A DNA stretch of 64,000 nt from CAVVTR01 sp963751245 (GCA_963751245.1 CAVVTR010000004.1:124001-188000), one strand, 5' to 3'. Positions 23,858 to 33,386 are shown, counted from the stretch's first letter. Made by a program: numbers and translations. Notes: a model not told the origin generated them from the sequence alone.

Positions 23858-25202
23858 CGTCGCCCTGCGCGACCGCGCCGCCCTGGAGGCCGCCGAGGAG
23901 GCGAACCTGGCGTTCTTCGCGCAGCGCTCGTCGGAGGCCACCCGGAGAGCCCCCCTGGACGAGGAGGGCCGCCACTTCGACTACCGCACCGCCTTCCAGC
24001 GGGACCGGGACCGCGTCCTCCACTCGCGGGCGTTCCGCCGCCTCAAGCACAAGACCCAGGTCTACGTGCCGTACACCAGCGACCACTCCCGCACCCGGCT
24101 CACCCACACCCTGGAGGTGGGCCAGATCGCCCGCACCGTCGCGCGGGCGCTGGGGCTCAACGAGGACCTCGTGGAGGCGATCTCCCTGGCCCACGACCTC
24201 GGCCACACCCCCTTCGGACACTCCGGCGAGAAGACCCTCGCCGGGATCCTCGCGGGCGAGGTGGAGGGGTGCCCGCTCCCGGCCGAGGTGCTGGCCACGG
24301 TGGGGACCTTCAAGCACAACTACCAGTCTCTGCGCGTCGTGGACCTCCTCGAGCAGCGCTACGACCGACCCGGGATCGACCTCACCGACCAGGTCCGGGA
24401 GGGTATCCTCAAGCACACCACCTGGAAGGTCCGCTTCCCCTTCCCCCTGCCCGATCCGGAGGGCCTCCGCCTCGACCGCCCCTGCCACCTGGAGGGCCAG
24501 GTGGTGGCCCTCGCGGACGAGATCGCGCAGCAGACCCACGACCTCGAGGATGGCATGCACGCCGGCGTGGTGAGCCTCGCCGAAGTCGAGGGCCTGGCCG
24601 CCGCCGGGGCCGTCATCGAGCGGGCCGTGCTCCAGGAGGAGAGGAGGCGCTGGCGGCGCACCGCCATCCTGCAGCGGGGGCTGATCCACCTCTTCGTCAC
24701 CGACGCGATCCGGACGACGGCCCGCGCCATCGCCCGCACAGCCCGCAAGCACGGCGTCGAGGACCACGCCGGCTGGCAGTCCGTCGCCGACCACATCCCG
24801 GCCTCCACGGCGGCCGTGTCCCGGCGCGTCGGCGACATGCTCGCCGAGCTCAAGGCGTTCATCTACCGGCGCATCATCAACCACGAGCAGGTCAACCGGC
24901 AGGACCACCGCGCCCGGCTGGTGATCAAAGGGCTGTTCCGGGCGTTCTATGGCAATCCCCTCAACCTGCCCACCTACGTCCTCCTCCGTTTCCACGAGCT
25001 CACCGGCCGCCCCTACCTGCGCGACCTGCAGCTGGGCCAGATCCCCGCGGAGGTCACCGCCCACTACCACGCCAACGCGGTGTTCGTGCGCCTGGTCGTC
25101 GACCACCTGGCCGGCATGAGCGACCGCTTCGCCCTCGAGGAGTACGAGGCGTTGTACCATCCCTCCGGCGCGCTGCGCGGCGCGCGGGGTGGAGGTGAGT
25201 GA
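23850..25202 (+). CDS. dgt: dGTPase-like HD-domain triphosphohydrolase
   Basis: 450-residue deoxynucleoside triphosphate triphosphohydrolase-like protein of the HD superfamily, controlling dNTP pools. The N-terminus has YRTAFQRDRDRVLHSRAFRRL and KTQVY; the HD residues are in RLTHTLEV and SLAHDLGHTPFGHSGE; FKHNYQSLRVVDLLEQR follows. Substrate specificity (dGTP or several dNTPs) is not evident from sequence. GTG 23850 starts inside folC and its stop (TGA at 25200-25202) is directly followed by the rpiB start. Confidence 0.9.
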   Translation: MVDVALRDRAALEAAEEANLAFFAQRSSEATRRAPLDEEGRHFDYRTAFQRDRDRVLHSRAFRRLKHKTQVYVPYTSDHSRTRLTHTLEVGQIARTVARALGLNEDLVEAISLAHDLGHTPFGHSGEKTLAGILAGEVEGCPLPAEVLATVGTFKHNYQSLRVVDLLEQRYDRPGIDLTDQVREGILKHTTWKVRFPFPLPDPEGLRLDRPCHLEGQVVALADEIAQQTHDLEDGMHAGVVSLAEVEGLAAAGAVIERAVLQEERRRWRRTAILQRGLIHLFVTDAIRTTARAIARTARKHGVEDHAGWQSVADHIPASTAAVSRRVGDMLAELKAFIYRRIINHEQVNRQDHRARLVIKGLFRAFYGNPLNLPTYVLLRFHELTGRPYLRDLQLGQIPAEVTAHYHANAVFVRLVVDHLAGMSDRFALEEYEALYHPSGALRGARGGGE

Positions 25203-25203
25203 C

Positions 25204-25647
25204 ATGGTGGTGCTCTTCGCCAGCGACCACGCCGGCGTCGCACTGCGCAAGGAGCTGGTGCGCCACGCCGCGGGCCGCGGCCTCGACGCCGTCGACCTCG
25301 GCCCGGACACGCCCGCCAGCGTCGACTACCCGGACTTCGCCCACGAGCTCGCGCGCCGCCTCCTCGCGGGGGAGGCGGACCGGGGCGTGCTGGTGTGCGG
25401 CACCGGCCTCGGCATGTCCATGACCGCGAACCGCCACGCGGGCCTGCGCGCCGCGTTGTGCCACGACGCCTTCACCGCGGAGGCCGCGCGCCGCCACAAC
25501 GACGCCAACGTCCTCTGCCTGGGCGCGCGCACCACGGGACCCGGGGTGGCACTGCAGATCCTCGACCTGTTCCTGACCACGCCCTTCGACGGCGGCCGCC
25601 ACGCCCGGCGGGTGGGCAAGATCGAACTCTCCGGCGGGCCCACCTGA
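25204..25647 (+). CDS. rpiB: Ribose-5-phosphate isomerase B
   Basis: 147-residue RpiB/LacAB isomerase that converts ribose-5-phosphate and ribulose-5-phosphate, the partner reaction to rpe at 1431. Seen: FASDHAGVALRKELV, SVDYPDFAHEL, VLVCGTGLGMSMTANRH with the catalytic Cys, AALCHDAFTAEAARRHNDANVLCLG. ATG 25204 is chosen because GGAGGTG lies 8 nt upstream; a GTG at 25189 is in frame. It begins two bases after the dgt stop codon. glyA follows 56 nt later, an rpiB-glyA order seen in many bacteria. Confidence 0.93.
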   Translation: MVVLFASDHAGVALRKELVRHAAGRGLDAVDLGPDTPASVDYPDFAHELARRLLAGEADRGVLVCGTGLGMSMTANRHAGLRAALCHDAFTAEAARRHNDANVLCLGARTTGPGVALQILDLFLTTPFDGGRHARRVGKIELSGGPT

Positions 25648-25703
25648 GCCGCCGGTGCCGCGTCCCCCCGGCGGCGGCAGGGAAGACGCAAGGAGACCGA
25701 GCC

Positions 25704-26981
25704 ATGAACCAGTCCGACCGCAACACCTACTTCACCCGCCAGGAGGACGTGGTCGCCGGGGTGGATCCCGCCATCGCCGCGACCCTCCGGGACGAGCGGC
25801 GCCGCCAGAACACCGGCATCGAGCTCATCGCCTCCGAGAACTTCGTCTCTCCCGCGGTCCTCGCCGCCATGGGCTCGGTGATGACCAACAAGTACGCCGA
25901 GGGCTACCCCGGCAAGCGCTACTACGGCGGGTGTGAGGTCGTGGACGTCGCCGAGGAGCTGGCCCGGGAACGGGCGAAGCAGCTGTTCGGCTGCGACCAC
26001 GTGAACGTCCAGCCCCACTCCGGCGCGCAGGCGAACATGTCCGTCTACCTCGCCACCCTGCAGCCGCGGGACGTGGTGCTCGGCATGGATCTCTCCCACG
26101 GCGGCCACCTCACCCACGGCCACCCCCTCAACTACTCCGGGAAGACCTTCACCATCGTGCCGTACGGGGTCCGGCGGGACACCGAGACCATCGACTACGA
26201 CGCCATGCGGCGGCTGACCCGCGAACACCACCCGAAGATGATCGTCTGCGGCGCATCGGCGTACCCGCGGACCATCGACTTCGAGGCCATCGCGGACATC
26301 GCCCACGAGGCCGGGGCGGTGGTCATGGCCGACATCGCCCACATCGCCGGCATGGTGGCGGTGGGGCTCCACCCCTCGCCGGTGCCCCACTGCGAGTTCG
26401 TCACCACGACCACCCACAAGACCCTCCGCGGGCCCCGCGGCGGCATGATCATGTGCAAGAGCGAGTTCGCCGAGGCCCTCGACAAGGCGGTCTTCCCCGG
26501 CGTCCAGGGCGGGCCGCTGATGCACGTCATCGCGGCCAAGGCGGTGTCCTTCGCCGAGGCGCTCACGCCAGCCTACCGGGACTACATCGAACGGGTCCTG
26601 GCCAACGCCAGGGTGCTCTGCAACGAGCTCATCGCGCGCGGCTGGAACATGGTTTCGGGCGGGACGGACAACCACCTGATGCTCGTCAACCTGGGCGCCG
26701 ACGGCATCTCGGGCAAGAAGGCCGAGGCTCGGCTGGGAGCGGCGGGCATCACCGTGAACAAGAACACCGTGCCCTTCGACACGCGCAAGCCGTACATCGG
26801 CTCGGGGATCCGCCTGGGCACTCCCGCCGTCACGACCCGGGGCATGGGCGCCGGGGAGATGTGCCGCATCGCCGCCCTCATCGACCGCGTGCTCCGGAGC
26901 GAAGACGAGGCGGTGTACGCGGAGGTCAAGGGCGAGGTGGAAGCCCTGGCCGCGGCGTTCCCGCTCTACGGCGAGGTCTGA
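25704..26981 (+). CDS. glyA: Serine hydroxymethyltransferase
   Basis: 425-residue PLP enzyme that interconverts serine and glycine while producing 5,10-methylene-tetrahydrofolate. The PLP-binding Lys is in TTTTHKTLRGPRGG. Other motifs are ELIASENFVSPAVL, NKYAEGYPGKRYYGGCE, NVQPHSGAQANM, DLSHGGHLTHG and GSGIRLGTPAVTTRG. AAGGAG sits 9 nt before the ATG at 25704. It ends the accD-folC-dgt-rpiB-glyA run, linking folate and one-carbon metabolism. A GC-rich hairpin follows. Confidence 0.96.
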   Translation: MNQSDRNTYFTRQEDVVAGVDPAIAATLRDERRRQNTGIELIASENFVSPAVLAAMGSVMTNKYAEGYPGKRYYGGCEVVDVAEELARERAKQLFGCDHVNVQPHSGAQANMSVYLATLQPRDVVLGMDLSHGGHLTHGHPLNYSGKTFTIVPYGVRRDTETIDYDAMRRLTREHHPKMIVCGASAYPRTIDFEAIADIAHEAGAVVMADIAHIAGMVAVGLHPSPVPHCEFVTTTTHKTLRGPRGGMIMCKSEFAEALDKAVFPGVQGGPLMHVIAAKAVSFAEALTPAYRDYIERVLANARVLCNELIARGWNMVSGGTDNHLMLVNLGADGISGKKAEARLGAAGITVNKNTVPFDTRKPYIGSGIRLGTPAVTTRGMGAGEMCRIAALIDRVLRSEDEAVYAEVKGEVEALAAAFPLYGEV

Positions 26982-27002
26982 CCCGCGCCGGCGCCGGCTG
27001 CG

Positions 27003-27023
27003 CCCGGGGCCCCGCGCCCCGGG
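27003..27023 (+). terminator. Possible terminator hairpin after glyA
   Basis: CCCGGGGC (27003-27010), loop CCCGC and GCCCCGGG (27016-27023) form a perfect 8-bp stem. There is no T-run after it, so it could be a weak intrinsic terminator. Confidence 0.5.
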
Positions 27024-27054
27024 CCGGCCCCCTCCCCGTCCCCGCCGGCCGCGA

Positions 27055-27063
27055 TGCTATACT
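27055..27063 (+). promoter_or_regulatory. Extended -10 box for the DUF4177 gene
   Basis: TGCTATACT, an extended -10 (TG-n-TATACT), identical to the element upstream of efp at 56964-56972. The leader would be about 45 nt with GGGGAGGACGGC before the ATG. Confidence 0.55.
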
Positions 27064-27115
27064 TCGGTACGCACACACGTATTCAATCAACGCCAGGAGG
27101 GCTGGGGAGGACGGC

Positions 27116-27319
27116 ATGGCGCGCGCATCCTGGGAGTACAAGATTCTCAATATCCGGTCGGAGAACTACCGGCTGGATCCGACCTACGAGCCGCAGCTCA
27201 ACCGGCTCGGCGAGGACGGCTGGGAGCTCGTGAGCATCACCGCCATCAACTTCAAGACCGGCGCCACCGACCACATCGGCATGGTCTTCAAGCGGCAGAA
27301 GGACTCGAACGCGCCCTGA
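27116..27319 (+). CDS. Small DUF4177-like protein
   Basis: 67 residues. WEYKILNIRSENYRL near the N-terminus and LNRLGEDGWELVSITAI in the middle match the DUF4177 pattern (WEYKxL then LNxLGxxGWELV). The function of the family is unknown; it is a small alpha/beta domain often encoded alone. The Shine-Dalgarno GGGGAGG and the extended -10 box suggest it is expressed as its own unit. Its last 32 nt overlap the convergent RDD gene. Confidence 0.75.
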   Translation: MARASWEYKILNIRSENYRLDPTYEPQLNRLGEDGWELVSITAINFKTGATDHIGMVFKRQKDSNAP

Positions 27320-27800
27320 GCACCGTCCCGGCCACACGGTCGAGGAGCCGCTCGCCGTCGCGGTGCAGGAGCACCGGGACCCCGGCCAGGGGGAGACCCA
27401 CCAGCCAGAGGAGCCACACCGCCAGCGCCCGGCCCGGCGGCAGCGGTGAGACGAAGCAGACATCCAGGAGCAGCATCCCCGGCGTTCCCCGGAACCCCCA
27501 CAGCCACGCGGTGAACCCCACCGTCGCAGCCTCCAGGCCCGCGAGAGCAACGAGGACCAGCGCGGCGGGTCCCATCCCCTCCGTCCAGACGGACGCGACG
27601 ACCCACGTCAGAGCGAAGAGGAGCACGAGGAGGCCGAGATCGGCCAGGGCCGCCGCCACGACGCGCAGCACGCCGCTGCCGTGCTCCCGGCCCGCCGCCG
27701 GCGGCCCGGGCGCGCGGGGGGCGGGCCCGTCCGGCTCCGCGGGCTCCCCGGCCCACACCAGGGGGATGTCGAGCTGGATCCTGGGGTCGGTGGGCGACAT
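27288..27800 (-). CDS. RDD-family membrane protein
   Basis: 170-residue inner-membrane protein. After a Pro-rich N-terminus of about 45 residues there are three to four membrane segments (VVAAALADLGLLVLLFALTW, ALVLVALAGLEAATVGFTAWL, ALAVWLLWLVGLPLAGVPV). The RDD-type features are ALADLGLL near the first helix, GFRGTPGMLLLDV in the loop and DRVAGTVL at the C-terminus. Function is generally unknown; some members affect ion or osmotic tolerance. The ATG at 27800 overlaps the stop of the TPR gene (TGATG), so it is translationally coupled to it. Confidence 0.75.
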   Translation of the reverse strand: MSPTDPRIQLDIPLVWAGEPAEPDGPAPRAPGPPAAGREHGSGVLRVVAAALADLGLLVLLFALTWVVASVWTEGMGPAALVLVALAGLEAATVGFTAWLWGFRGTPGMLLLDVCFVSPLPPGRALAVWLLWLVGLPLAGVPVLLHRDGERLLDRVAGTVLRARSSPSAA

Positions 27801-29905
27801 CACTCGAGGGGCCGCAGCTCCACGTTGGTGACGAAGATCTGGTAGCGCGGATCCACTGGACGGGCCAGGTAGGTTGTGGCGAAGTCCAGGAGGCGCGCCA
27901 CCTCGGCGTCCTCCGAGCGCTTCCTCATCTCCTCGAGGAGGCTCTTGGCGGCGGCCACCTGGTACTTGCGCAGCAGCACCACGGCCCGGTCGAACGTCGC
28001 CGCGCTCCAGACCCGCGCCATCTCCGCGTCGCCCGGGTGGGCGGCAAGAACCTCGCCGGCGAGCTGCCGGGTCTTCTGATAGTCCTGCGCCGACATGGCA
28101 TCGACCAGGGGACCGATCTGGGCGGCGTACGTCCCCACCCTGTCGCGCAACGCCACCAGCTCCGGATCGCCAGGCACCCTGGCGAGGCCGTTCCGGACCA
28201 GCCGCATCGCCTTGAGGTGGTCCCCGTCCGCGAGGGCCTTGTCGATGGGGGCGACGCTCACCTTGGGCACCGGCGTCGCCGTCCTCTTCAGCCGACGCTG
28301 ATAGGCCACGATCCTCTGCGACACCTGGTTCGCCGTGTCGCCCTCGAGCTGCTCGCTGCTCTGCAGGCTCCTGAGCACGTTGATGGCGTCGGAGAGGCGC
28401 CCCGTATCGGCGAGCTGCTCCGCCTCGGTGAGGGCGCTCGCCGCGGCGGCGCGGCGCCCCGGGAAGAGCACCGGACGCAGCAGGAGCACGGCTGCCACCA
28501 GGACGACCACCACCGCCGCCGCGACGAGGGCCGGCCCCGGGATCCGCGGGACCCGGAAGCGGGACGCCGCGGGCCGGGCGGGCCCGCGCTCCGGGATGCG
28601 GTCGCCGCCTCCCACCGGAGTGGCGATGGACGAGGAGGCCACCCGCGCCGGCACGAAGTCGTCGCGGAAGAACTCCTCCTCCTCCGGCGGGAGCGCCGCG
28701 GGGGGGGGCGGCGGCGCCGCCGGGGTCTCCAGGCGCTGGAGCAGGTCGTGCGCCTCCAGGTGCTGGGGGAGGAGACGCAGCACCTCCTGGCACAGGGCGC
28801 GCGCCTGCTCGGCGTCGCCCCGGTCGAAGGCCTCCCTGGCCTCGTAGAAGGTGTGGTCCGCCTGGCGTTCCACCTCCTCGCGCCGGCGCCGCGCCTGCTC
28901 GATGCGGCGGTCCACCTCGGCGTTGTGCGTGTCGATCAGGTAGACCCGGGACCAGGTGTCGATGGCGCCCTGGAAGTCCCCGGCATCGAAGGCCACCTGT
29001 CCGTGATCGAGGAGCGACTCGACACGCTCGAACAGCTTCTCCCGGGGCTCGGCCGCACCGCCTTCCGGTCCCCCCTCCGGTCCGGCGGCGAAATCGAAGG
29101 TGTCGCCGCTGTCGAAGGCGAACCCCCGCTCCTCGGGGGCCTGGTCGAAGGCGAAGACGTCGCCGGCCTCTCCCCCGGCGTCCGCCGCGGGCGCAGGCTC
29201 GCCGTTCGCCCCGCTGGTGGCGGGTGGTGGGGAGACCGGCGCCGGAGCGGGCTCCGGCTCCACCGTGAACAGGCCGTCGGCGTCGCCCAGCTCCGCCGGC
29301 GCAGGCTCGTCGAAGACCTCGAAGGCGAAGTCCTCCTGGCCCTCCTCCGGCTTCTTCCCGGATGCGGCCATCGCCTTCTCGAGCTCCGCCACACCGGGGT
29401 GGGACGCATCCATGGAGCGGGCCAGCGCGAGCAGCTCCCCCGCCTCGTCGGTGGCGCCTGCGGCCAGGGCCTCGCGGGCCCGGGTGAGGTAGGCGGCGAC
29501 GCCGTCCGCGGTACGGGCCCGCGCCTGCGCGTCCACAAGGAGCCGCCTCGCCTCCGCGTGGCCGGGAAGCTCGCGAAGCACCTCCCGGCAAGCCTCCGCC
29601 GCCGCGGCGAAGTCCCTCGCCTCGAGGGCCTCGCGCGCCCGGGACAGGGGCGTGTCCGTGTCCACGGCGCCGGCCGCGGACACCTCGCCGAGGAGCTGGG
29701 CCAGGTCCACCGTGGCACCCGTGTCCACCGCCTGGCGGAGGCGTGTGGCGGGCTTGAACCCGGGATCCACCTCGAGGATCGAGCGCAGGATCGTGTTGCA
29801 CTCCTCGGGGTGGCCCTCCTGGTAGAGCCTCACGGACTCGGCGAACGCCGACAGGATCCTCTCCTGGATCTTCCCGTCGAGCTTGGCATCGCCTGGATAG
29901 GACAT
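27800..29905 (-). CDS. Large TPR protein with one membrane helix
   Basis: 701 residues. The cytoplasmic part contains two groups of tetratricopeptide-like repeats (about 18-170 and 315-425, for example FAAAAEACREVLRELPGHAE and AEQARALCQEVLRLLPQHLE) separated by an acidic Pro/Glu-rich linker. A membrane helix lies at about 465-488 (ALVAAAVVVVLVAAVLLLRP), and a second repeat region follows on the other side to the C-terminus (MRLVRNGLARVPGDPELVAL, YLARPVDPRYQIFV). It is a likely membrane scaffold for protein complexes; no enzyme motif is seen. The ATG at 29905 lies 7 nt after a strong -10 box and has no Shine-Dalgarno. Confidence 0.8.
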   Translation of the reverse strand: MSYPGDAKLDGKIQERILSAFAESVRLYQEGHPEECNTILRSILEVDPGFKPATRLRQAVDTGATVDLAQLLGEVSAAGAVDTDTPLSRAREALEARDFAAAAEACREVLRELPGHAEARRLLVDAQARARTADGVAAYLTRAREALAAGATDEAGELLALARSMDASHPGVAELEKAMAASGKKPEEGQEDFAFEVFDEPAPAELGDADGLFTVEPEPAPAPVSPPPATSGANGEPAPAADAGGEAGDVFAFDQAPEERGFAFDSGDTFDFAAGPEGGPEGGAAEPREKLFERVESLLDHGQVAFDAGDFQGAIDTWSRVYLIDTHNAEVDRRIEQARRRREEVERQADHTFYEAREAFDRGDAEQARALCQEVLRLLPQHLEAHDLLQRLETPAAPPPPPAALPPEEEEFFRDDFVPARVASSSIATPVGGGDRIPERGPARPAASRFRVPRIPGPALVAAAVVVVLVAAVLLLRPVLFPGRRAAAASALTEAEQLADTGRLSDAINVLRSLQSSEQLEGDTANQVSQRIVAYQRRLKRTATPVPKVSVAPIDKALADGDHLKAMRLVRNGLARVPGDPELVALRDRVGTYAAQIGPLVDAMSAQDYQKTRQLAGEVLAAHPGDAEMARVWSAATFDRAVVLLRKYQVAAAKSLLEEMRKRSEDAEVARLLDFATTYLARPVDPRYQIFVTNVELRPLE

Positions 29906-29912
29906 TGTCCTG

Positions 29913-29941
29913 ATGCTAGCGCGGTGGGCGGGAGGGGTCAA
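29913..29941 (-). promoter_or_regulatory. Promoter for the large TPR gene, leaderless spacing
   Basis: Minus strand: TTGACC (29941-29936), 17-nt spacer, TAGCAT (29918-29913). The hexamer ends 7 nt before the ATG at 29905, so transcription should start at the start codon. The -35 box overlaps the end of the ntrC-type gene. Confidence 0.65.
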
Positions 29942-31281
29942 TGCGGGCGGATCCCCAGAGCGCGCAGCTTGCGGTAGAGGTGGGAGCGCTCGAGCCCCAG
30001 CAGCCGCGCCGCCTGCGACATGTTGCCGCCGCACGCCGTCACGGCGCGGGCCAGGTAGGACCGCTCGAACCGCTCCCGCGCCTCGCGCAGCGAGACCAGG
30101 TCGCCGTCCCACTCCTCCCCGGCCTGGCCCTGGCCGAGGTGGAGATCCGCGGGACCGATCTCCTCGCCGGCGGCCATGACCATGAGCCGCTCCGCCACGT
30201 TGCGAATCTCGCGCACGTTGCCCGGCCAGCCGTAGCCACGCAGCACCTCCAGTGCCCCGGCGCTCACCCGCTTGGCCGGAACACCGTTGCGAAGCGCGAA
30301 GTCGCGCATGAACTCCTCCACCAGCAGCGCGACGTCCTCGCGGCGGTCCCGCATGGACGGCACCCGGAGCGGGATCACCGCGAGGCGGAAGTAGAGGTCG
30401 CGGCGGAAGCGCCCGGCCTCGATCTCCTCCTCCAGGTCCTTGTTGGTGGCGGCCACCACGCGGACGTCGACATGCACCTCCTGGGAGCCGCCCAGACGGG
30501 TGAACGAGGACTCCTGGAGCACCCTCAGCACCTTGGCCTGGGTGAGCAGGCTCATGTCGCCCACCTCGTCGAGGAAGAGCGTGCCGCCGTCGGCCAGCTC
30601 GAACTTCCCCCTCTTCGCCTCCACGGCCCCCGTGAAGGCCCCCTTGAGGTGTCCGAAGAGCTCGGACTCGATGAGCTCGGTGGGGATCGCGGCGCAGTTC
30701 ACCGCCACGAAGGGCCCCTGCAGGCGGCGGGAGTGGCGGTGCAGCAGGCGCGCCACCACCTCCTTCCCCGAGCCGTTGGGACCCGTGATGAGCACCCGGG
30801 AATCGGTGGGCGCGGCAAGGAGGAGCTGTCGCCGCAGCTCCCGCACCGCCGGCGAGACGCCGGTCAGGGCGGGGACCTCCTCCTCCTGCACCGCCGCCAG
30901 CCTGTCGCGCAGCCTCGCCTGGGTGAGGGTGTTGCGCACCGTGAGGAGGACCCGTTCCAGGGCGAGGGGCTTCTCGATGAAGTCCGCCGCACCCTCGCGG
31001 ATGGCGCGCACCGCGAGCTCCGTGGTGGCGTGCCCGGAGATCACCACCACCGGCACCCGGTGCCCCCCGGCCCGCATCTGCCGCAGGACCTCGATCCCGT
31101 CCATGCCGGGCAGCCACACGTCCAGCAGGACGACGTCGAACAGCTCGGCGGCCAGCGCCTCCAGGGCGTCCTCGCCCGAGGCCGCCGTGCTCACCGAGAA
31201 CCCCTCGTCGCCGAGGATGTCGCCGAGGAGACCGCGGATCCCGGGCTCGTCGTCGACCACCAGGACGTGGGCGCGGCTCAC
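29938..31281 (-). CDS. NtrC/NtrX-type sigma-54-dependent response regulator
   Basis: 447 residues in three parts. Receiver domain 1-120 with phospho-Asp D54 in VVLLDVWLPGMDG and the KP motif in FIEKPLAL. AAA+ sigma-54 interaction domain about 145-375 with GPNGSGKE (Walker A), ELFGHLKGAFTGA (the sigma-54-contacting GAFTGA loop) and GGTLFLDEVGDM (Walker B). C-terminal Fis-type HTH (NMSQAARLLGLERSHLYRKL). It activates sigma-54 promoters when phosphorylated, presumably by the kinase encoded just upstream, whose stop its GTG start overlaps (GTGA). NtrX is the closest known arrangement. Confidence 0.92.
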   Translation of the reverse strand: MSRAHVLVVDDEPGIRGLLGDILGDEGFSVSTAASGEDALEALAAELFDVVLLDVWLPGMDGIEVLRQMRAGGHRVPVVVISGHATTELAVRAIREGAADFIEKPLALERVLLTVRNTLTQARLRDRLAAVQEEEVPALTGVSPAVRELRRQLLLAAPTDSRVLITGPNGSGKEVVARLLHRHSRRLQGPFVAVNCAAIPTELIESELFGHLKGAFTGAVEAKRGKFELADGGTLFLDEVGDMSLLTQAKVLRVLQESSFTRLGGSQEVHVDVRVVAATNKDLEEEIEAGRFRRDLYFRLAVIPLRVPSMRDRREDVALLVEEFMRDFALRNGVPAKRVSAGALEVLRGYGWPGNVREIRNVAERLMVMAAGEEIGPADLHLGQGQAGEEWDGDLVSLREARERFERSYLARAVTACGGNMSQAARLLGLERSHLYRKLRALGIRPH

Positions 31282-33386
31282 GGCGCGCCTCCCGGCACCC
31301 GCACCACCGCCCGCACGCCGCGGGGCTGGTTGGGCATGAGCCGCACCGTGCCCCCGTGGTCGGCGACGATGCGCTGGACGATGGCGAGCCCGACACCGGA
31401 GCCGCGGCCCTTGGTGGAGTAGAACGGCTGGAAGAACAGCTCCGGATCCTCGTTCCCGAGCCCCTTCCCGAGGTCTGCCACCTCGACCACCACCTGCGGC
31501 CCGTCGCGGCGGACCTCGAGGGTCACCTCCTCGCCGTCCGGGGACGCCTCGATGGCGTTGTCCATCAAGTTGGTCAGCACCTGCCTGAACTGCTCCGGAT
31601 CGAGGAGCACCTCGGCGCCGGCGACGTCGGCCTCCACGCGGGTCGCGACCTGGGCGCGGACGCCGTGGTAGAGGGAGGCCACCTGCTCCACCAGGGTGTC
31701 CAGCCGCACCGGCCGCCGCACCACCGGAGGCAGCTTGGCGTACCGGGCGAAGGCGTCCACCATCTGCTGCATCGCCTGGACGTGCTCGACGATGGCCCGG
31801 CACCCCTGGGGGATCACCTCCTCCAGGTTGCCGGCCCCGCGCTCCATGTGACGGGCCATCCGCTCCGCCGCGAGCCGGATCGGCGTCAGGGGGTTCTTGA
31901 TCTGGTGGGCGATGCGGCGCGCCGCCTCGCTCCACGCCGCCTGCCGCTGGGCGCGGAGCAGCGGCGTCAGGTCCTCCAGCGCCACCACCCAGCCCCGGGG
32001 CTCCTGGGCGCCTCCCAGGGGGACCACCGCCATCTCCAGCGTGCGCGGCACGCCTCCGGGGTGCACCGTGAGCGAGCCCCTGACGGCCTCGGTGGCGGTG
32101 CGGATGGTCTCCACGAGGCGCGGGAGGCCCGCGGCGGCGAGATCGGACAGGGGCACCGTCTCGCGAGCGAGCCGCGGCATGCCCAGGAGCGCCGCCGCCG
32201 CGGGGTTCCCCGACACGAAGGAGCGCCCGGCGTCCAGGGAGAGCACGCCGGTTCGCACGGCGCCGAGGACCGCGTCGAGGCGGCGGACCGTGCTGCGCAG
32301 CTCCTCGTCCTGCTCCCGCAGGCGGCGCACCATGGCGTTGAAAGACTGCACCAGCAGCCCCACCTCGTCCTCGGCGGGCACGGGGACCTCCTGGAGCGTC
32401 TCCCCCGCCACCACGCTCTCGGTGGTCGCGACCACGGCGAGGAGCGGCGCCGTGAAGCGGCGCGACAGGTAGAGGCCGAGCCACATGGCGGCGAAGACCA
32501 CGAGGAGCGCCAGCCCGCCGAACCCCAGCACCACCGTCGCAGTGATGGTGGGGCGCTCCAGCTTGAGAGTCTCGTACGCCGCCCCGGCGGCCGCCAGCCT
32601 GGCCTGGGCCTGGACCAGGGAGGGGGGCAGCGCTTCGCCCGCCACCACCACGGAACCGTCCGGGAGCGTCCGCCACGCCCGGATCACCATGGTGCCGCCC
32701 GAGCGCTCGTCCCGCACGCCGGCGCCCGGGAGCCGGCCCAGGTCCAGCTGGGACACACGCTGGAGCTCCCGCTGGGTCGGATCCACCAGCTCGACGACCG
32801 GGGCCCCGTCACGCCACAGCCCGGTCAGCTGGCTCCCCAGCAGCGCGTGCAGCCGTTCCAGCTCGCCGATGCGCGCGGCCTCCGGGCGGATGGGGGCCAG
32901 CTGCTCGGCGATCACCCGGGCCGTCCGCTGCACGCGCTGCTCGGCCTCGGCGCGGACCTCCACCGCCAGCTCGCTCCCGGTGCGGGCCATCCCCTCGACA
33001 GGCGCCGAGAACCACGACGCCGCGCCGTGGGACAGCAGCGAGGCCGAGAGCAGGAACAGGAGCCCGGTGGGTACGAGGATGAGGGCCAGGTAGGAGAGCA
33101 ACAGCTTGATGCGGAAGCGCGAGCCCAGGATGCCGTGGTAGCGGTCCAGGGAGAGCTTGATGAGGTTGCGCAGCAGGATGAAGAGCAGGATGCCGATGAG
33201 GGTGAGGTCGAACCACCACAGGAGGAAGGTGAGCAGCCGGTTGGTGAGCTCCTCCGAGGGCAGGTGCCGCATCCGCGAGAAGAGCATGAAGCCCAGCCCG
33301 CCCAGCACGATGAGCCCGAGGTAGAGACCGATGAGGAACCGGTTCTGCCTGCGCCACCGCTGCCAGTTGCGCCGCAGGGTGCTCAC
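31278..33386 (-). CDS. NtrY-type membrane sensor histidine kinase
   Basis: 702 residues. N-terminal membrane helices (about 14-34, 48-68 and 85-108) are followed by a periplasmic sensor domain, another helix near 275-295, HAMP (about 300-355), a PAS-type domain (about 365-480), HisKA with H494 in ARRIAHQIKNPLTP, and a HATPase with N in NLMDNAIEASPDG, DLGKGLG and GSGVGLAIVQ. The four N-terminal helices plus HAMP-PAS order is that of NtrY. It should phosphorylate the NtrC-type regulator encoded downstream. GTG 33386 overlaps the DUF4390 stop; an open frame continues upstream but is not homologous. Confidence 0.92.
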   Translation of the reverse strand: MSTLRRNWQRWRRQNRFLIGLYLGLIVLGGLGFMLFSRMRHLPSEELTNRLLTFLLWWFDLTLIGILLFILLRNLIKLSLDRYHGILGSRFRIKLLLSYLALILVPTGLLFLLSASLLSHGAASWFSAPVEGMARTGSELAVEVRAEAEQRVQRTARVIAEQLAPIRPEAARIGELERLHALLGSQLTGLWRDGAPVVELVDPTQRELQRVSQLDLGRLPGAGVRDERSGGTMVIRAWRTLPDGSVVVAGEALPPSLVQAQARLAAAGAAYETLKLERPTITATVVLGFGGLALLVVFAAMWLGLYLSRRFTAPLLAVVATTESVVAGETLQEVPVPAEDEVGLLVQSFNAMVRRLREQDEELRSTVRRLDAVLGAVRTGVLSLDAGRSFVSGNPAAAALLGMPRLARETVPLSDLAAAGLPRLVETIRTATEAVRGSLTVHPGGVPRTLEMAVVPLGGAQEPRGWVVALEDLTPLLRAQRQAAWSEAARRIAHQIKNPLTPIRLAAERMARHMERGAGNLEEVIPQGCRAIVEHVQAMQQMVDAFARYAKLPPVVRRPVRLDTLVEQVASLYHGVRAQVATRVEADVAGAEVLLDPEQFRQVLTNLMDNAIEASPDGEEVTLEVRRDGPQVVVEVADLGKGLGNEDPELFFQPFYSTKGRGSGVGLAIVQRIVADHGGTVRLMPNQPRGVRAVVRVPGGAP